Assembly (NCBI GenBank): GCA_949422855.1
Contig: CASPLG010000006.1
Span: 1 to 64,000, forward strand
DNA: 64,000 nucleotides
Direction of reading: 5' to 3'
DNA from: an uncultured Eubacteriales bacterium
GTDB lineage: Bacteria; Bacillota; Clostridia; Oscillospirales; Acutalibacteraceae
The position numbers were made by a program, and so were the translations under genes. The notes under the pieces were generated by a model. It worked only from the letters and a program-made list of their open reading frames with translations. It was not told where the DNA came from and did not search any database. Shown here in pieces: positions 7,891-16,344 of this stretch (its first letter is position 1; every line of letters starts with the position of its first letter).

Positions 7891-10038
7891 CTACTCTGTT
7901 ATAACTAGATTTTTGTACATCGCTCCGTTTTCCATAAGCTCACTGTGCGTCCCTCTTTCTACAACTTTCCCCTTATCTAAAACAACTATTTCATCACAAT
8001 CTCTTATCGTAGATAACCTATGGGCAACTACTATACATGTGCATCCCAGTTTTCTTATATTATCCATTACTATATTTTCTGTTTTAGCATCCAGTGCTGA
8101 CGTCGCTTCATCCAACAAAATGACGGTCGGTTCCTGAGCTAAAACCCTTGCTATTTCAATTCTTTGGCACTGTCCGCCGGAAAAGTCTTTTCCCCCTTCT
8201 CTTATGACATGGCTGTACCCCTCTGGTCGCTTTATAATATCTTCGTGAATATCAGCGTCTCTGGCTGCTAGAATCATAGCAAAATCTTCTATTGACTCAT
8301 CCCACATCTTTATGTTGTTTCGTATGGTGTCATTGAACATAGTCTTTTCCTGATCCACCATTGACACAGAGCTGTGAAATTTATATCCCTCTATTTCACT
8401 TCTTTTTTTTCCGTCAAAAGTTATCTCACCCGACCACGGCGTATACAATCCCATAATAAGCTTTGCAATAGTTGATTTTCCACTTCCGCTTCCCCCAACA
8501 AGTGCAACTCTGGAACCCGGCTTCAATGAAATAGAAAAATTCTCTATAACAGGTTTTGCAAGCCGGCCGTATCCAAATGTAATATTTTTAACCTCAACGT
8601 ACCCCTTTAATTTATCATTTTGACCGGATTTATATTCAAAGTTCACGCCTTTGTCTCTCGGGTATTCCAAAACATCTTCTATACGCTCCATATCGCATCT
8701 CATGGATATAAAGTTTTTGTATATATCTATAAACTCATTTACCGGAGACCAAAATTTACTTAAAAATCCCTGGAATGCTGTCAACATACCTATTGTGAAA
8801 TTTCCTTGTATTATCAGATAAACACCTGACAAAAGCAGAATCGTATCCGCAAGCTCCTGCACTATGCTCGGGATTAATCCTACATAATATATAAATCTAT
8901 TCATATTTACAACCGCATTATTCTGCTTTGCATAGTATCCTGCCCACCGTTCAAAATATCCGCTTTCCGCCCCTGTGGATTTTATTGTCTCTATCATATT
9001 AAATCCGGAATACGTAACACTTGACAGCTTACCGTTATTCGGAACAGAAGCTCTTTGAAAATCAAGAGTCTTCTTTGACGTGTACCTTGCAATCAATATA
9101 TCGATAATCGTTGCGGCTATACCTATCAAAGTCAAAGGCAAGCTGTAATTTATCATTATCAATAAATAAAAAACAAGAGAAAAAATTTTTATGAATATAG
9201 GTGCAATCTTCTGTATTAAAGTAAGTGCTATGTCAGATGTGGATTCCTGTCTGGAGGCGATATCTCCTATATACCTCTGCGAAAAAAACTCAAGCGGAAG
9301 CCTCAATACCTGCCACATGAATTCCGCACTCGCTGATATTGCAAATTTACCTTCTATTTTTCTCCAGTATATCGACTGTATTATACCTATCAGCACCTGC
9401 AGCAAAAGAACAACTAACATCACTCCCAAAAACGGCATCAACCATTCAGGATTTTTCTTAGAAAGTATATTGTCCACAAAAACTTTTCCAAATATCGGGT
9501 TAGCCATCCCTATGAGTTCAACTACCAAATTCATAACAATCACAAGAGCAAACGGTACAAGAGAACCTCTTAAACACTTTTTTACAAATCCCCATACACT
9601 TTTCGGTTTCCCTTCCGGTTTAAAATCCCCATTTGGAACAAAACATAACGCTATCCCGGTAAATGCCCTGTCGAACTCCTCCATAGTCACAGTTACCCTT
9701 CCTCGAGCAGGATCATTTATGTAGACCTTACCTTTTTTTCTGTTTATCCCACAAAGTACTACAAAATGATTAAAATTCCAGTGAATTATCGCCGGCAACT
9801 CCAGCTCCTCTATCGCAGATGGCTCAAGCTTATATCCCGATGCCTCAAATCCATAGCTTCGACCGGCATTGAGCATATTTCTTGCAACGCTGCCGTCTCT
9901 TGAAACACCGCAATCAGAACGAACTTGTGTAAGCGGAATCCACTTTTTATAGTAGGCAGCTATCATACATAGACAAGCCGCTCCGCACTCTAATGCCTCC
10001 AACTGCATTATCACAGGAACCTTTAAGATTTTTCCCAT
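7891..10038 (-). CDS. NHLM-type peptidase/ABC exporter (C39 domain)
   Basis: A 715-residue bifunctional exporter. Residues 1-135 are a C39 (bacteriocin-processing) Cys peptidase: catalytic Cys in QLEALECGAACL, His in IIHWNFNHFVV and Asp in INDPARG are all present, so the peptidase should be active. A membrane domain (about 155-440) and an ATPase domain follow, with Walker A GGSGSGKST, signature FSGGQCQR and Walker B VILLDEATSALD. Known relatives cut leader peptides after Gly-Gly-type sites while pumping substrate out. The gene starts 13 bases after the HlyD-like gene and has GGAGGTG before its ATG. Substrate is unknown here because no classical precursor peptide is found in the window. Confidence 0.9.
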   Translation of the reverse strand: MGKILKVPVIMQLEALECGAACLCMIAAYYKKWIPLTQVRSDCGVSRDGSVARNMLNAGRSYGFEASGYKLEPSAIEELELPAIIHWNFNHFVVLCGINRKKGKVYINDPARGRVTVTMEEFDRAFTGIALCFVPNGDFKPEGKPKSVWGFVKKCLRGSLVPFALVIVMNLVVELIGMANPIFGKVFVDNILSKKNPEWLMPFLGVMLVVLLLQVLIGIIQSIYWRKIEGKFAISASAEFMWQVLRLPLEFFSQRYIGDIASRQESTSDIALTLIQKIAPIFIKIFSLVFYLLIMINYSLPLTLIGIAATIIDILIARYTSKKTLDFQRASVPNNGKLSSVTYSGFNMIETIKSTGAESGYFERWAGYYAKQNNAVVNMNRFIYYVGLIPSIVQELADTILLLSGVYLIIQGNFTIGMLTAFQGFLSKFWSPVNEFIDIYKNFISMRCDMERIEDVLEYPRDKGVNFEYKSGQNDKLKGYVEVKNITFGYGRLAKPVIENFSISLKPGSRVALVGGSGSGKSTIAKLIMGLYTPWSGEITFDGKKRSEIEGYKFHSSVSMVDQEKTMFNDTIRNNIKMWDESIEDFAMILAARDADIHEDIIKRPEGYSHVIREGGKDFSGGQCQRIEIARVLAQEPTVILLDEATSALDAKTENIVMDNIRKLGCTCIVVAHRLSTIRDCDEIVVLDKGKVVERGTHSELMENGAMYKNLVITE

Positions 10039-10051
10039 ATATTTTCACCTC

Positions 10052-10633
10052 CTACGCATTAAATATAAGTTGATATGGTTTCTGTTCACTCTCTATAACC
10101 GATGCTCTGCACACAGACCCGTCAGTAATCTGAATCGTTTCGCCCTTTTCACTAGACCACCCGTCCAAACTAAGTTTAATCTGTATCAGATTGTCGCTGC
10201 TGTCGGCTATCGCAGGCAGCACTATTCTCGGATTATCAAAATTCTTCTCCAGATACTCCTGCGTCACAATGTCTTTACCTATGTCAATGACTTTACCATT
10301 TATATATCCATATTGTTCTCTGGGTGCATAGTCAGGAGATATCTGTACATCCATATCTAAACTCAAGCGTTTAGCCGTAGATATCGGTACATAACAATAA
10401 ACCTTCTGCACTCCGCTTTTAGACGTCACCGCTACCCCCGTAAGGTCAAGATATTTGGGTATGCTGCCTGAAAACACCCAAAAACTGCATCCAAATAGAA
10501 TCAGAAATATAGCAGCAAGTATAGCTATAAGACTGGGATTAATTATTTTGATATATTCATTAAGCTGCTCCGGAGAGGATACCCTTTCAAGTGAACTTTT
10601 CCTGAATAAACTCTCTTTCTTATTTTCTTCCAT
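10052..10633 (-). CDS. HlyD-like adaptor of the NHLM-type exporter (short)
   Basis: A 193-residue membrane-fusion-type protein. A cytoplasmic N-terminus with a SPEQLNEYIKI segment precedes one membrane helix (about residues 32-56), then an external domain with beta-rich barrel-like segments. The N-terminal SPEQL motif and the gene order (adaptor, C39-ABC, ABC) match NHLM secretion proteins. It is shorter than the roughly 250-300 residues I expect for this family; the long coiled-coil hairpin seems absent, which is plausible for a one-membrane cell. It is the first gene of the operon, with its own promoter at 10700-10728 and AAAGGGATG upstream of the ATG. Confidence 0.8.
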   Translation of the reverse strand: MEENKKESLFRKSSLERVSSPEQLNEYIKIINPSLIAILAAIFLILFGCSFWVFSGSIPKYLDLTGVAVTSKSGVQKVYCYVPISTAKRLSLDMDVQISPDYAPREQYGYINGKVIDIGKDIVTQEYLEKNFDNPRIVLPAIADSSDNLIQIKLSLDGWSSEKGETIQITDGSVCRASVIESEQKPYQLIFNA

Positions 10634-10699
10634 AGTTTATCATCCCTTTCATGTATAATAAATACATAATATTTTGCATTATTTAATATGTTATGTATA

Positions 10700-10728
10700 A
10701 TTTTACAACTACACTTTTCCTTTGTCAA
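10700..10728 (-). promoter_or_regulatory. Sigma-A promoter of the NHLM-type export operon
   Basis: On the minus strand TTGACA (10723-10728) and TAAAAT (10700-10705) have a 17-base spacer. The leader is about 60 bases. Confidence 0.8.
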
Positions 10729-10866
10729 TCATTTCACCTAATTACAACGTAAAATTATAATTAAAATATCTATTTTATCAGGCTATATTTTATTATTAGC
10801 CAAAAAATACTGCTTATCATAATTAATAAATATCCTTTTTTACCCTCATTTGTATCCAGGTACGGC

Positions 10867-10890
10867 AAAACCTCAGGTTAATCCCTGAGG
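10867..10890 (-). terminator. Terminator of the V-type ATPase operon
   Basis: On the minus strand CCTCAGG and CCTGAGG pair around a short loop, followed by TTTT. It lies directly after the subunit D stop and separates the ATPase operon from the export operon. Confidence 0.8.
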
Positions 10891-10908
10891 CTTTCTATAT
10901 AAGTTTTA

Positions 10909-11520
10909 CTATTTTCTGTTTTTCTTTATTACCTTTAGTCTGGAAAATTCCTCCCGCTCTTTTTCCTCCAAAGCTTCCGTGATTACTTTAACGCTTTTTT
11001 CAAACTTTGGTATCATCACGTTTTTCAAAGCATTTGCTCTTTTTTGAGTCTTTTTTATCGCATTTGCAAGAAGATACACACTCGTCTCGACCTCTGCAAG
11101 CTCGATTGTCAACTTTTTTACCTCAACAAAACAATTATATGCATTGTCAAGGTCGGAATTTGTCCCGTACAGCCCAAACGGTATATGGTCTGCATCTTTT
11201 ACATTCGACGAGACAATAGGTATCTCTACTCCCATAATGCTTTTGTACGACAAATCTAAACTATCCTCAATCGGTACGGATTCAGAAAGCTCATTGCATA
11301 TTCCAAGCGTTATATTAGCCTTCTGGAGTGCCAAATATGCCTTCGAATATGTGCTGTCAATTGACTCTTGTATCTTCTCGGCACGCGAAATCAGTGCCAT
11401 CATTTCTCTTATAAGAATATTTCTCTTTCTGTCCAGAAGCTCAAAGCCTACTTTAGCAAGATTCAGCGACTTTTTTGATGATATTAAATTTCCCTTTGTG
11501 GGCGCCACCTGATTAGACAT
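10909..11520 (-). CDS. atpD: V-type ATPase subunit D (central rotor shaft)
   Basis: A 203-residue subunit forming the coiled-coil shaft that turns inside the A3B3 head. The N-terminus APTKGNLISSKKSLNLAK and the KRNILIREM segment are the family signature; both terminal regions are long helices. The ATG at 11520 is chosen because GAAGGGG precedes it at good spacing and homologues begin at this point; an earlier in-frame start at 11550 lacks this support. It is the last gene of the nine-gene operon, 40 bases after subunit B, followed by a strong terminator. Confidence 0.92.
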   Translation of the reverse strand: MSNQVAPTKGNLISSKKSLNLAKVGFELLDRKRNILIREMMALISRAEKIQESIDSTYSKAYLALQKANITLGICNELSESVPIEDSLDLSYKSIMGVEIPIVSSNVKDADHIPFGLYGTNSDLDNAYNCFVEVKKLTIELAEVETSVYLLANAIKKTQKRANALKNVMIPKFEKSVKVITEALEEKEREEFSRLKVIKKNRK

Positions 11521-11560
11521 ACTTATTCGCCCCTTCCCTAACTCACACACTCAGGATAAA

Positions 11561-13036
11561 TTATGATTCTTCTTCATCTTCACTCTCATCTTCGTTATCG
11601 TCCTCTCGGTCGTTTTCTTCACCTAAAATATCCGGATTATCATTTCTCTCCAATAAGTCTTCATCTTCAATATAATACTTATTAAGCATGTCGTCACCAA
11701 TTCTGTCAAGCTCTTTTTTCGGGAGAGTGGACAGCAGCTTCCATCCTAAATCAAGACTTTCCTCTATACTGCGGTTCTCATTAAACCCTTGGTTTACAAA
11801 CTTCTTTTCAAAGAGTTTCCCGAATTTTATATATTGTTTATCCACACTAGATAAATCATCCTCACCTATTACCGAAGCTAAAGACCTTGCATCCATTACC
11901 TTTGAATAGGATGCAAAAAGCTGGTTTGCAAGCGCAGAGTGGTCCTCTCTTGTATAGCCTTCACCTATGCCGTCTTTCATGAGCCTTGAAAGCGACGGAA
12001 GCACCGAAACAGGAGGGTAAAACCCCATATTTTCAAGATTTCTGTCGAGCACAATCTGACCTTCAGTTATGTACCCCGTTAAATCCGGTATAGGATGCGT
12101 TATATCGTCGTTCGGCATGGTAAGTATCGGGATTTGTGTAACAGAACCTTTTTTCCCCTCTACCATACCGGCTCGTTCGTATAAAGACGCCAAATCTGAA
12201 TAAAGATATCCCGGATACCCTTTTCTGCCCGGAATTTCTCCCTTGGATGAACTAAATTCTCTTACCGCCTCAGCATAAGAAGTCATATCCGTCATTATAA
12301 CAAGTATATGCATACCGAGCTCAAATGCCAGGTACTCCGCTGCCGTCAATGCACATCTCGGTGTAAGAATTCTCTCTATGACAGAGTCATTTGACAAATT
12401 CAAAAACATTACAACCCTTTGTAAAACTCCCGACTCATCAAATTTTCTCCTAAAATACTCAGCTACGTCATTCTTTGCGCCCATCGCTGCAAAAACTATA
12501 GCAAAATTATTCCCCTCTGCACCCAATATCTTCGCTTGACGTGCTATCTGAACTGCCAGTTCATTGTGTTTCATCCCCGAACCGGAAAATATGGGAAGCT
12601 TTTGTCCTCTTATAAGAGTTGCAAGTACATCTATAGTCGAAATTCCTGTATTTATATAGTTCCTGGGATATACCCTCGATACAGGATTTATAGGCATACC
12701 GTTTATATCAACTTTTTTCCTCGAAAATACCTTCCCTAAACCATCAATCGGCTCTCCCGCACCGCTAAATACTCTGCCAAGTATCTCCGGGGAAAGGGAC
12801 AGCTCCATAGGATGACCCATAAGTCGAGTCCTGGTATTTGAAAGGGATATTGAAGACGTACCCTCAAAAACTTGGATTACCGCCCGTTTGCCCTCTATCT
12901 TTACAATTCTTCCTTGCCGTTTTCCTCCGCCTTCAAGACGTATATCAACCATTTCATCGTATGATGCATCTTCAACCCCGTCTAAAACTATCAGAGAACC
13001 CTGTATTTCCTTCACTCCAACATAATCAAGTATCAA
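11561..13036 (-). CDS. atpB: V-type ATPase subunit B (non-catalytic head subunit)
   Basis: A 491-residue subunit alternating with A in the hexameric head; it supports nucleotide binding but normally lacks a working P-loop. Family segments are clear, including [20 protein letters not shown] in the degenerate nucleotide-binding region and [17 protein letters not shown]. The C-terminal 25 residues are an unusually acidic tail (Asp/Glu/Ser run) beyond the conserved domain. The start is TTG at 13036 with AAAGGAGG eight bases upstream; a nearby ATG is out of frame and stops after a few codons. It lies 22 bases downstream of subunit A. Confidence 0.95.
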   Translation of the reverse strand: MILDYVGVKEIQGSLIVLDGVEDASYDEMVDIRLEGGGKRQGRIVKIEGKRAVIQVFEGTSSISLSNTRTRLMGHPMELSLSPEILGRVFSGAGEPIDGLGKVFSRKKVDINGMPINPVSRVYPRNYINTGISTIDVLATLIRGQKLPIFSGSGMKHNELAVQIARQAKILGAEGNNFAIVFAAMGAKNDVAEYFRRKFDESGVLQRVVMFLNLSNDSVIERILTPRCALTAAEYLAFELGMHILVIMTDMTSYAEAVREFSSSKGEIPGRKGYPGYLYSDLASLYERAGMVEGKKGSVTQIPILTMPNDDITHPIPDLTGYITEGQIVLDRNLENMGFYPPVSVLPSLSRLMKDGIGEGYTREDHSALANQLFASYSKVMDARSLASVIGEDDLSSVDKQYIKFGKLFEKKFVNQGFNENRSIEESLDLGWKLLSTLPKKELDRIGDDMLNKYYIEDEDLLERNDNPDILGEENDREDDNEDESEDEEES

Positions 13037-13058
13037 TTTTCATTCCTCCTTTCCCCGT

Positions 13059-14819
13059 TTATTTTCCTATTATACCGTTTATAGCCTTATCAATGTCAGC
13101 TGCATATTCGTCAAACATCTCTAAGCGGTCGTTGGGTATATCATATTTCATCTTCGTGAGTTTGTCAAAAAGACCCGTTTCAATAATCCTGGATATTGGC
13201 ACCGATGCTTTTATCAGTTGTCTTGCCTTTCTGTTTAAGTACAGTATTGTACGCATCATTTTCTTCTGTTTCTCAAGCGGTACATAGGTATCATCACGGT
13301 GAAACGCATTTTGCTGTAAAAATCCCACCCTTATTACCCTTGCAGTCTCTATTATTAATTTTTGGTCATCCGGAAGAACATCAGCCCCAACAAGCTTGAC
13401 TATTTCCATAAGCTTACTCTCTTCGTGCAAAATTGCTGATATTTTCTTTCTGTACCTAATAAAAGATTCGCCAAGCCTTTTTGCATACCAGGGGTCTAAA
13501 TCCACAAAATATTCACTGTAACTGAGTGTCCAGTTTATCGCAGGATAGTGCCTCGCATACGCAAGTGACTTATCAAGTGCCCAAAAACACCGCGTAAATC
13601 TCTTCGTGTTCTGTGTAACGGGTTCAGAAAAATCCGACCCCTGAGGCGAAACAGCACCTATTACCGTAACAGAGCCCTCTGAGCCATTTAAATTTTGGGT
13701 TCTCCCGGCCCTCTCATAAAATTCAGACAGCCTGGATGGCAAATATGCAGGGAACCCTTCTTCAGCAGGCATTTCCTCAAGCCTTCCCGATATTTCCCTT
13801 AGAGCCTCTGCCCACCTCGACGTGGAATCAGCCATTATTGCAACATGATATCCCATGTCACGATAATATTCCGCAAGCGTTATGCCCGTATATATGGACG
13901 CTTCACGGGCTGCAACCGGCATATTCGATGTGTTCGCTATAAGAACTGTCCTCTCTGTCATCGGTTTATTGGATTTAGGGTCTATCAGCTCTGAAAACTC
14001 GCTCAAAACCTGACTCATTTCATTTCCACGCTCTCCGCAGCCTATATAAACTATTATATCTGCATCGCACCACTTGGCAAGCTGATGTTGAGTCATAGTT
14101 TTTCCCGTACCAAATCCTCCGGGTATCGCAGCAGCTCCCCCCTTAGCCACGGGAAACAGCGTATCAATTACCCTTTGCCCGGTTATTAGCGGGATGTTCG
14201 GCGGCAGCCTTTTTTTGACCGGTCTGCCACGGCGTATCGACCATTTCTGAGACAACGTTAATTTATATTCTTGACCGCTCTCATCCTTCACCAGCGCAAC
14301 TACATCATTTACCCTATAATCTCCATCATTTTTGCACTCTTTCACCTCGCCGCTTACACCAATCGGAACCATACATTTATGCTTTATTACGGACGTCTCC
14401 TGGCACTCGGCATAAATATCCCCCGGCTTTACTTTATCCCCGTTTTTAATAAGCATTTTAACTGACCACTCTCTGTTTTCATCGAGCGATGCAACATTAC
14501 ATCCTCTGGATATAAATGCTCCCGATTGCTCTTTTATGGACTTAAGCGGACGCTCTATTCCGTCAAATATATTGCCGATTATCCCCGGTCCAAGACATAC
14601 ATCCATAGGTCCCCCGGTTCCAACTACCTCTTCTCCCGGCTTTAAGCCCGTTGTTTCCTCGTAAACCTGTATGGTAGTGCGGTCTTGGGCTATTCCTATA
14701 ACCTCTCCAACAAGCCTCTGCTTACCTACATATACCATCTCCATCATAGAAAACGCTCTTGTATTTTTAACCGTCACTACCGGTCCATTAATGCCGTATA
14801 TTAAGCCTTGTTTCTCCAT
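13059..14819 (-). CDS. atpA: V-type ATPase catalytic subunit A
   Basis: A 586-residue catalytic subunit that hydrolyses or makes ATP at the A/B interface. The P-loop GGFGTGKTMTQ is intact, the long insertion typical of A subunits is present before it, and ECGERGNE-like family sequence (CGERGNEMSQVL) follows. Length is normal. No strong ribosome-binding site is seen just upstream of the ATG, so translation may be coupled to subunit E, which ends 49 bases earlier. V-type enzymes in Clostridia may either make ATP or pump ions; sequence does not decide direction. Confidence 0.96.
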   Translation of the reverse strand: MEKQGLIYGINGPVVTVKNTRAFSMMEMVYVGKQRLVGEVIGIAQDRTTIQVYEETTGLKPGEEVVGTGGPMDVCLGPGIIGNIFDGIERPLKSIKEQSGAFISRGCNVASLDENREWSVKMLIKNGDKVKPGDIYAECQETSVIKHKCMVPIGVSGEVKECKNDGDYRVNDVVALVKDESGQEYKLTLSQKWSIRRGRPVKKRLPPNIPLITGQRVIDTLFPVAKGGAAAIPGGFGTGKTMTQHQLAKWCDADIIVYIGCGERGNEMSQVLSEFSELIDPKSNKPMTERTVLIANTSNMPVAAREASIYTGITLAEYYRDMGYHVAIMADSTSRWAEALREISGRLEEMPAEEGFPAYLPSRLSEFYERAGRTQNLNGSEGSVTVIGAVSPQGSDFSEPVTQNTKRFTRCFWALDKSLAYARHYPAINWTLSYSEYFVDLDPWYAKRLGESFIRYRKKISAILHEESKLMEIVKLVGADVLPDDQKLIIETARVIRVGFLQQNAFHRDDTYVPLEKQKKMMRTILYLNRKARQLIKASVPISRIIETGLFDKLTKMKYDIPNDRLEMFDEYAADIDKAINGIIGK

Positions 14820-14868
14820 AATAAAAAGCGTAAAGATACGCCCGTATTCCCCGCCTTTCGTAAGATAT

Positions 14869-15486
14869 TTAAGAATCGCTTTTCAGAAAGTCGTGAACAA
14901 GTGTATTGCCGTACTTTTCTAAAAACCATTCCTCTTGTGTACATAGTTTTTCATCTATCGTTTCATCCGCAACCAACTGATCTTGCTCGCTGAATCCCCG
15001 TATACCCCCGACTTTTATGCTCTCGTCCGCTTCGACCCTGCAACTGCGACCAAAAGCCTCTTCAATCATTTCCTTGTACTTTAAATCTTCCTCATATACA
15101 TACAGTACCACATCGTCGCCCCTTAGCTTTTTTGAGATGTTTTGCGTGTATTTAATGAGGCATTCTCTGTACTCCTGCGTCCTCGTAAACTCTATAAGCC
15201 GCTTTTCGCTCTCCTCAAAGACGCTTCTCATCATTTCTTGCCTTTTGTGTGCGATTTTCTTTCTCTCATCCATCTCCTTATGTGAAACCTCAATGGCAAT
15301 CTTATTTTTCATGCTCTCTATTTCTCTTTGAATCATCACACGAACGTCTTCTATAATCTCAGCCTCAACTTTTTCCACTTCACGCTTTTCAAAATTTTTC
15401 ATCTCTTCCAATATCTCAGACTGCTGTTTTTTAGCATTTTTATCTATCGCCCTTAAAAATCTGCTCGCCCTTTCTCTGTCATACAT
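14869..15486 (-). CDS. atpE: V-type ATPase subunit E (peripheral stalk)
   Basis: A 205-residue peripheral-stalk subunit. The first 110 residues are a long charged coiled coil and the C-terminal part is a mixed alpha/beta domain that would contact the head. It pairs with the H/G-type coiled-coil subunit encoded first in the operon. It lies between F and A, and its ATG is preceded by GGGGTGTGATGAAGG. The assignment rests on shape and operon position plus family-like C-terminal sequence (IKVGGIRGFSEQDQLVADETID region). Confidence 0.88.
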   Translation of the reverse strand: MYDRERASRFLRAIDKNAKKQQSEILEEMKNFEKREVEKVEAEIIEDVRVMIQREIESMKNKIAIEVSHKEMDERKKIAHKRQEMMRSVFEESEKRLIEFTRTQEYRECLIKYTQNISKKLRGDDVVLYVYEEDLKYKEMIEEAFGRSCRVEADESIKVGGIRGFSEQDQLVADETIDEKLCTQEEWFLEKYGNTLVHDFLKSDS

Positions 15487-15528
15487 CCTTCATCACACCC
15501 CTTAATCGGAAAAATAAGCAAAGTAATT

Positions 15529-15837
15529 TTATATCTTAACCCCTATTGCATCCCTTACGTATCTTGTTATGGAGTCTTTCGCCCGTCCGTTTCCATGTCT
15601 GTCGGGTATTTCCACAATGAGAGGTCTATGACATGTAAGCTTAAGTCGATATATCATATCCTGACAAAGTTTAACAAGCTTCTCTGTTATCAATATAACT
15701 GCTATGTCCTCCATTTTGACGGCCTTATCAATTGCATCTTTTACCTCTTGCTCTTCATGCACAAGTACCCCGCTTATACCGGCAAGCCTCATCCCTACAA
15801 CCGTATCAACATTATCGCTTATAAGGTAAAACTTCAA
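15529..15837 (-). CDS. atpF: V-type ATPase subunit F (rotor)
   Basis: A 102-residue rotor protein with the expected opening MKFYLISDNVDTVVGMRLAG and a C-terminal PLIVEIPDRHG segment, both usual in subunit F. It binds subunit D on the central shaft. Length is normal. It starts 3 bases after the subunit K stop, consistent with tight coupling. Confidence 0.92.
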   Translation of the reverse strand: MKFYLISDNVDTVVGMRLAGISGVLVHEEQEVKDAIDKAVKMEDIAVILITEKLVKLCQDMIYRLKLTCHRPLIVEIPDRHGNGRAKDSITRYVRDAIGVKI

Positions 15838-15840
15838 AAA

Positions 15841-16323
15841 TTACACCCCCAACTGGTCTATTTTGCTGAATATCATTATCGAAACAAGAAGCCCGTAAAG
15901 AGCAATACCCTCGCCCAGTGCAACAAATATAAGAGATTTACCAAATGCCTTAGGGTCTTCCGATGTCGCTGCTATCGCTGCCGGAGCCGCCGAAGCAACT
16001 GCTATTCCTCCACCTATCCCGGAAAGTCCCGTAACAACCGCTGCAGCTATAAGTCCTACAGCAAATCCCATCGATGCCGCACTCTTTTCCTGTGCACTTT
16101 CAGACTGTGATGTCACCTCGGTTTTCTCCACAGCCTTTACAATCCCGCAGACCTCCGGAACCAAAAAGCACATCATCATCGCACACGCAACAGAACCTAT
16201 CTGGGCAAGTACAGCAGCTTTCTTGCTTGCACCTTTCTTAACCGCCTTAACCGCAATCAATGCCGTAAAAAGTATAAACAGTGCCGGAACTGCAAAACAT
16301 ATTCCTAATTCTAAACCAAACAT
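15841..16323 (-). CDS. atpK: V-type ATPase subunit K (membrane ring proteolipid)
   Basis: A 160-residue four-helix subunit of the ion-translocating ring. Helices 3-4 are canonical: a Gly/Ala-rich GLSGIGGGIAVASAAPAA stretch and the ion-binding Glu in LGEGIALYGLL. Helices 1-2 are diverged and not Gly-rich, and helix 2 also carries an acidic residue in LVPEVCG where Na+-type rings have the PGTQG motif. A Ser/Glu-rich loop of about 20 residues joins the halves. ATG at 16323 follows GGAGGT; an upstream in-frame start at 16338 is less likely. Coupling ion is uncertain: the Thr/Gln Na+ ligands of helix 2 are not seen, which would favour H+. Confidence 0.9.
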   Translation of the reverse strand: MFGLELGICFAVPALFILFTALIAVKAVKKGASKKAAVLAQIGSVACAMMMCFLVPEVCGIVKAVEKTEVTSQSESAQEKSAASMGFAVGLIAAAVVTGLSGIGGGIAVASAAPAAIAATSEDPKAFGKSLIFVALGEGIALYGLLVSIMIFSKIDQLGV

Positions 16324-16344
16324 ATAATCTACCTCCAAAATTTT

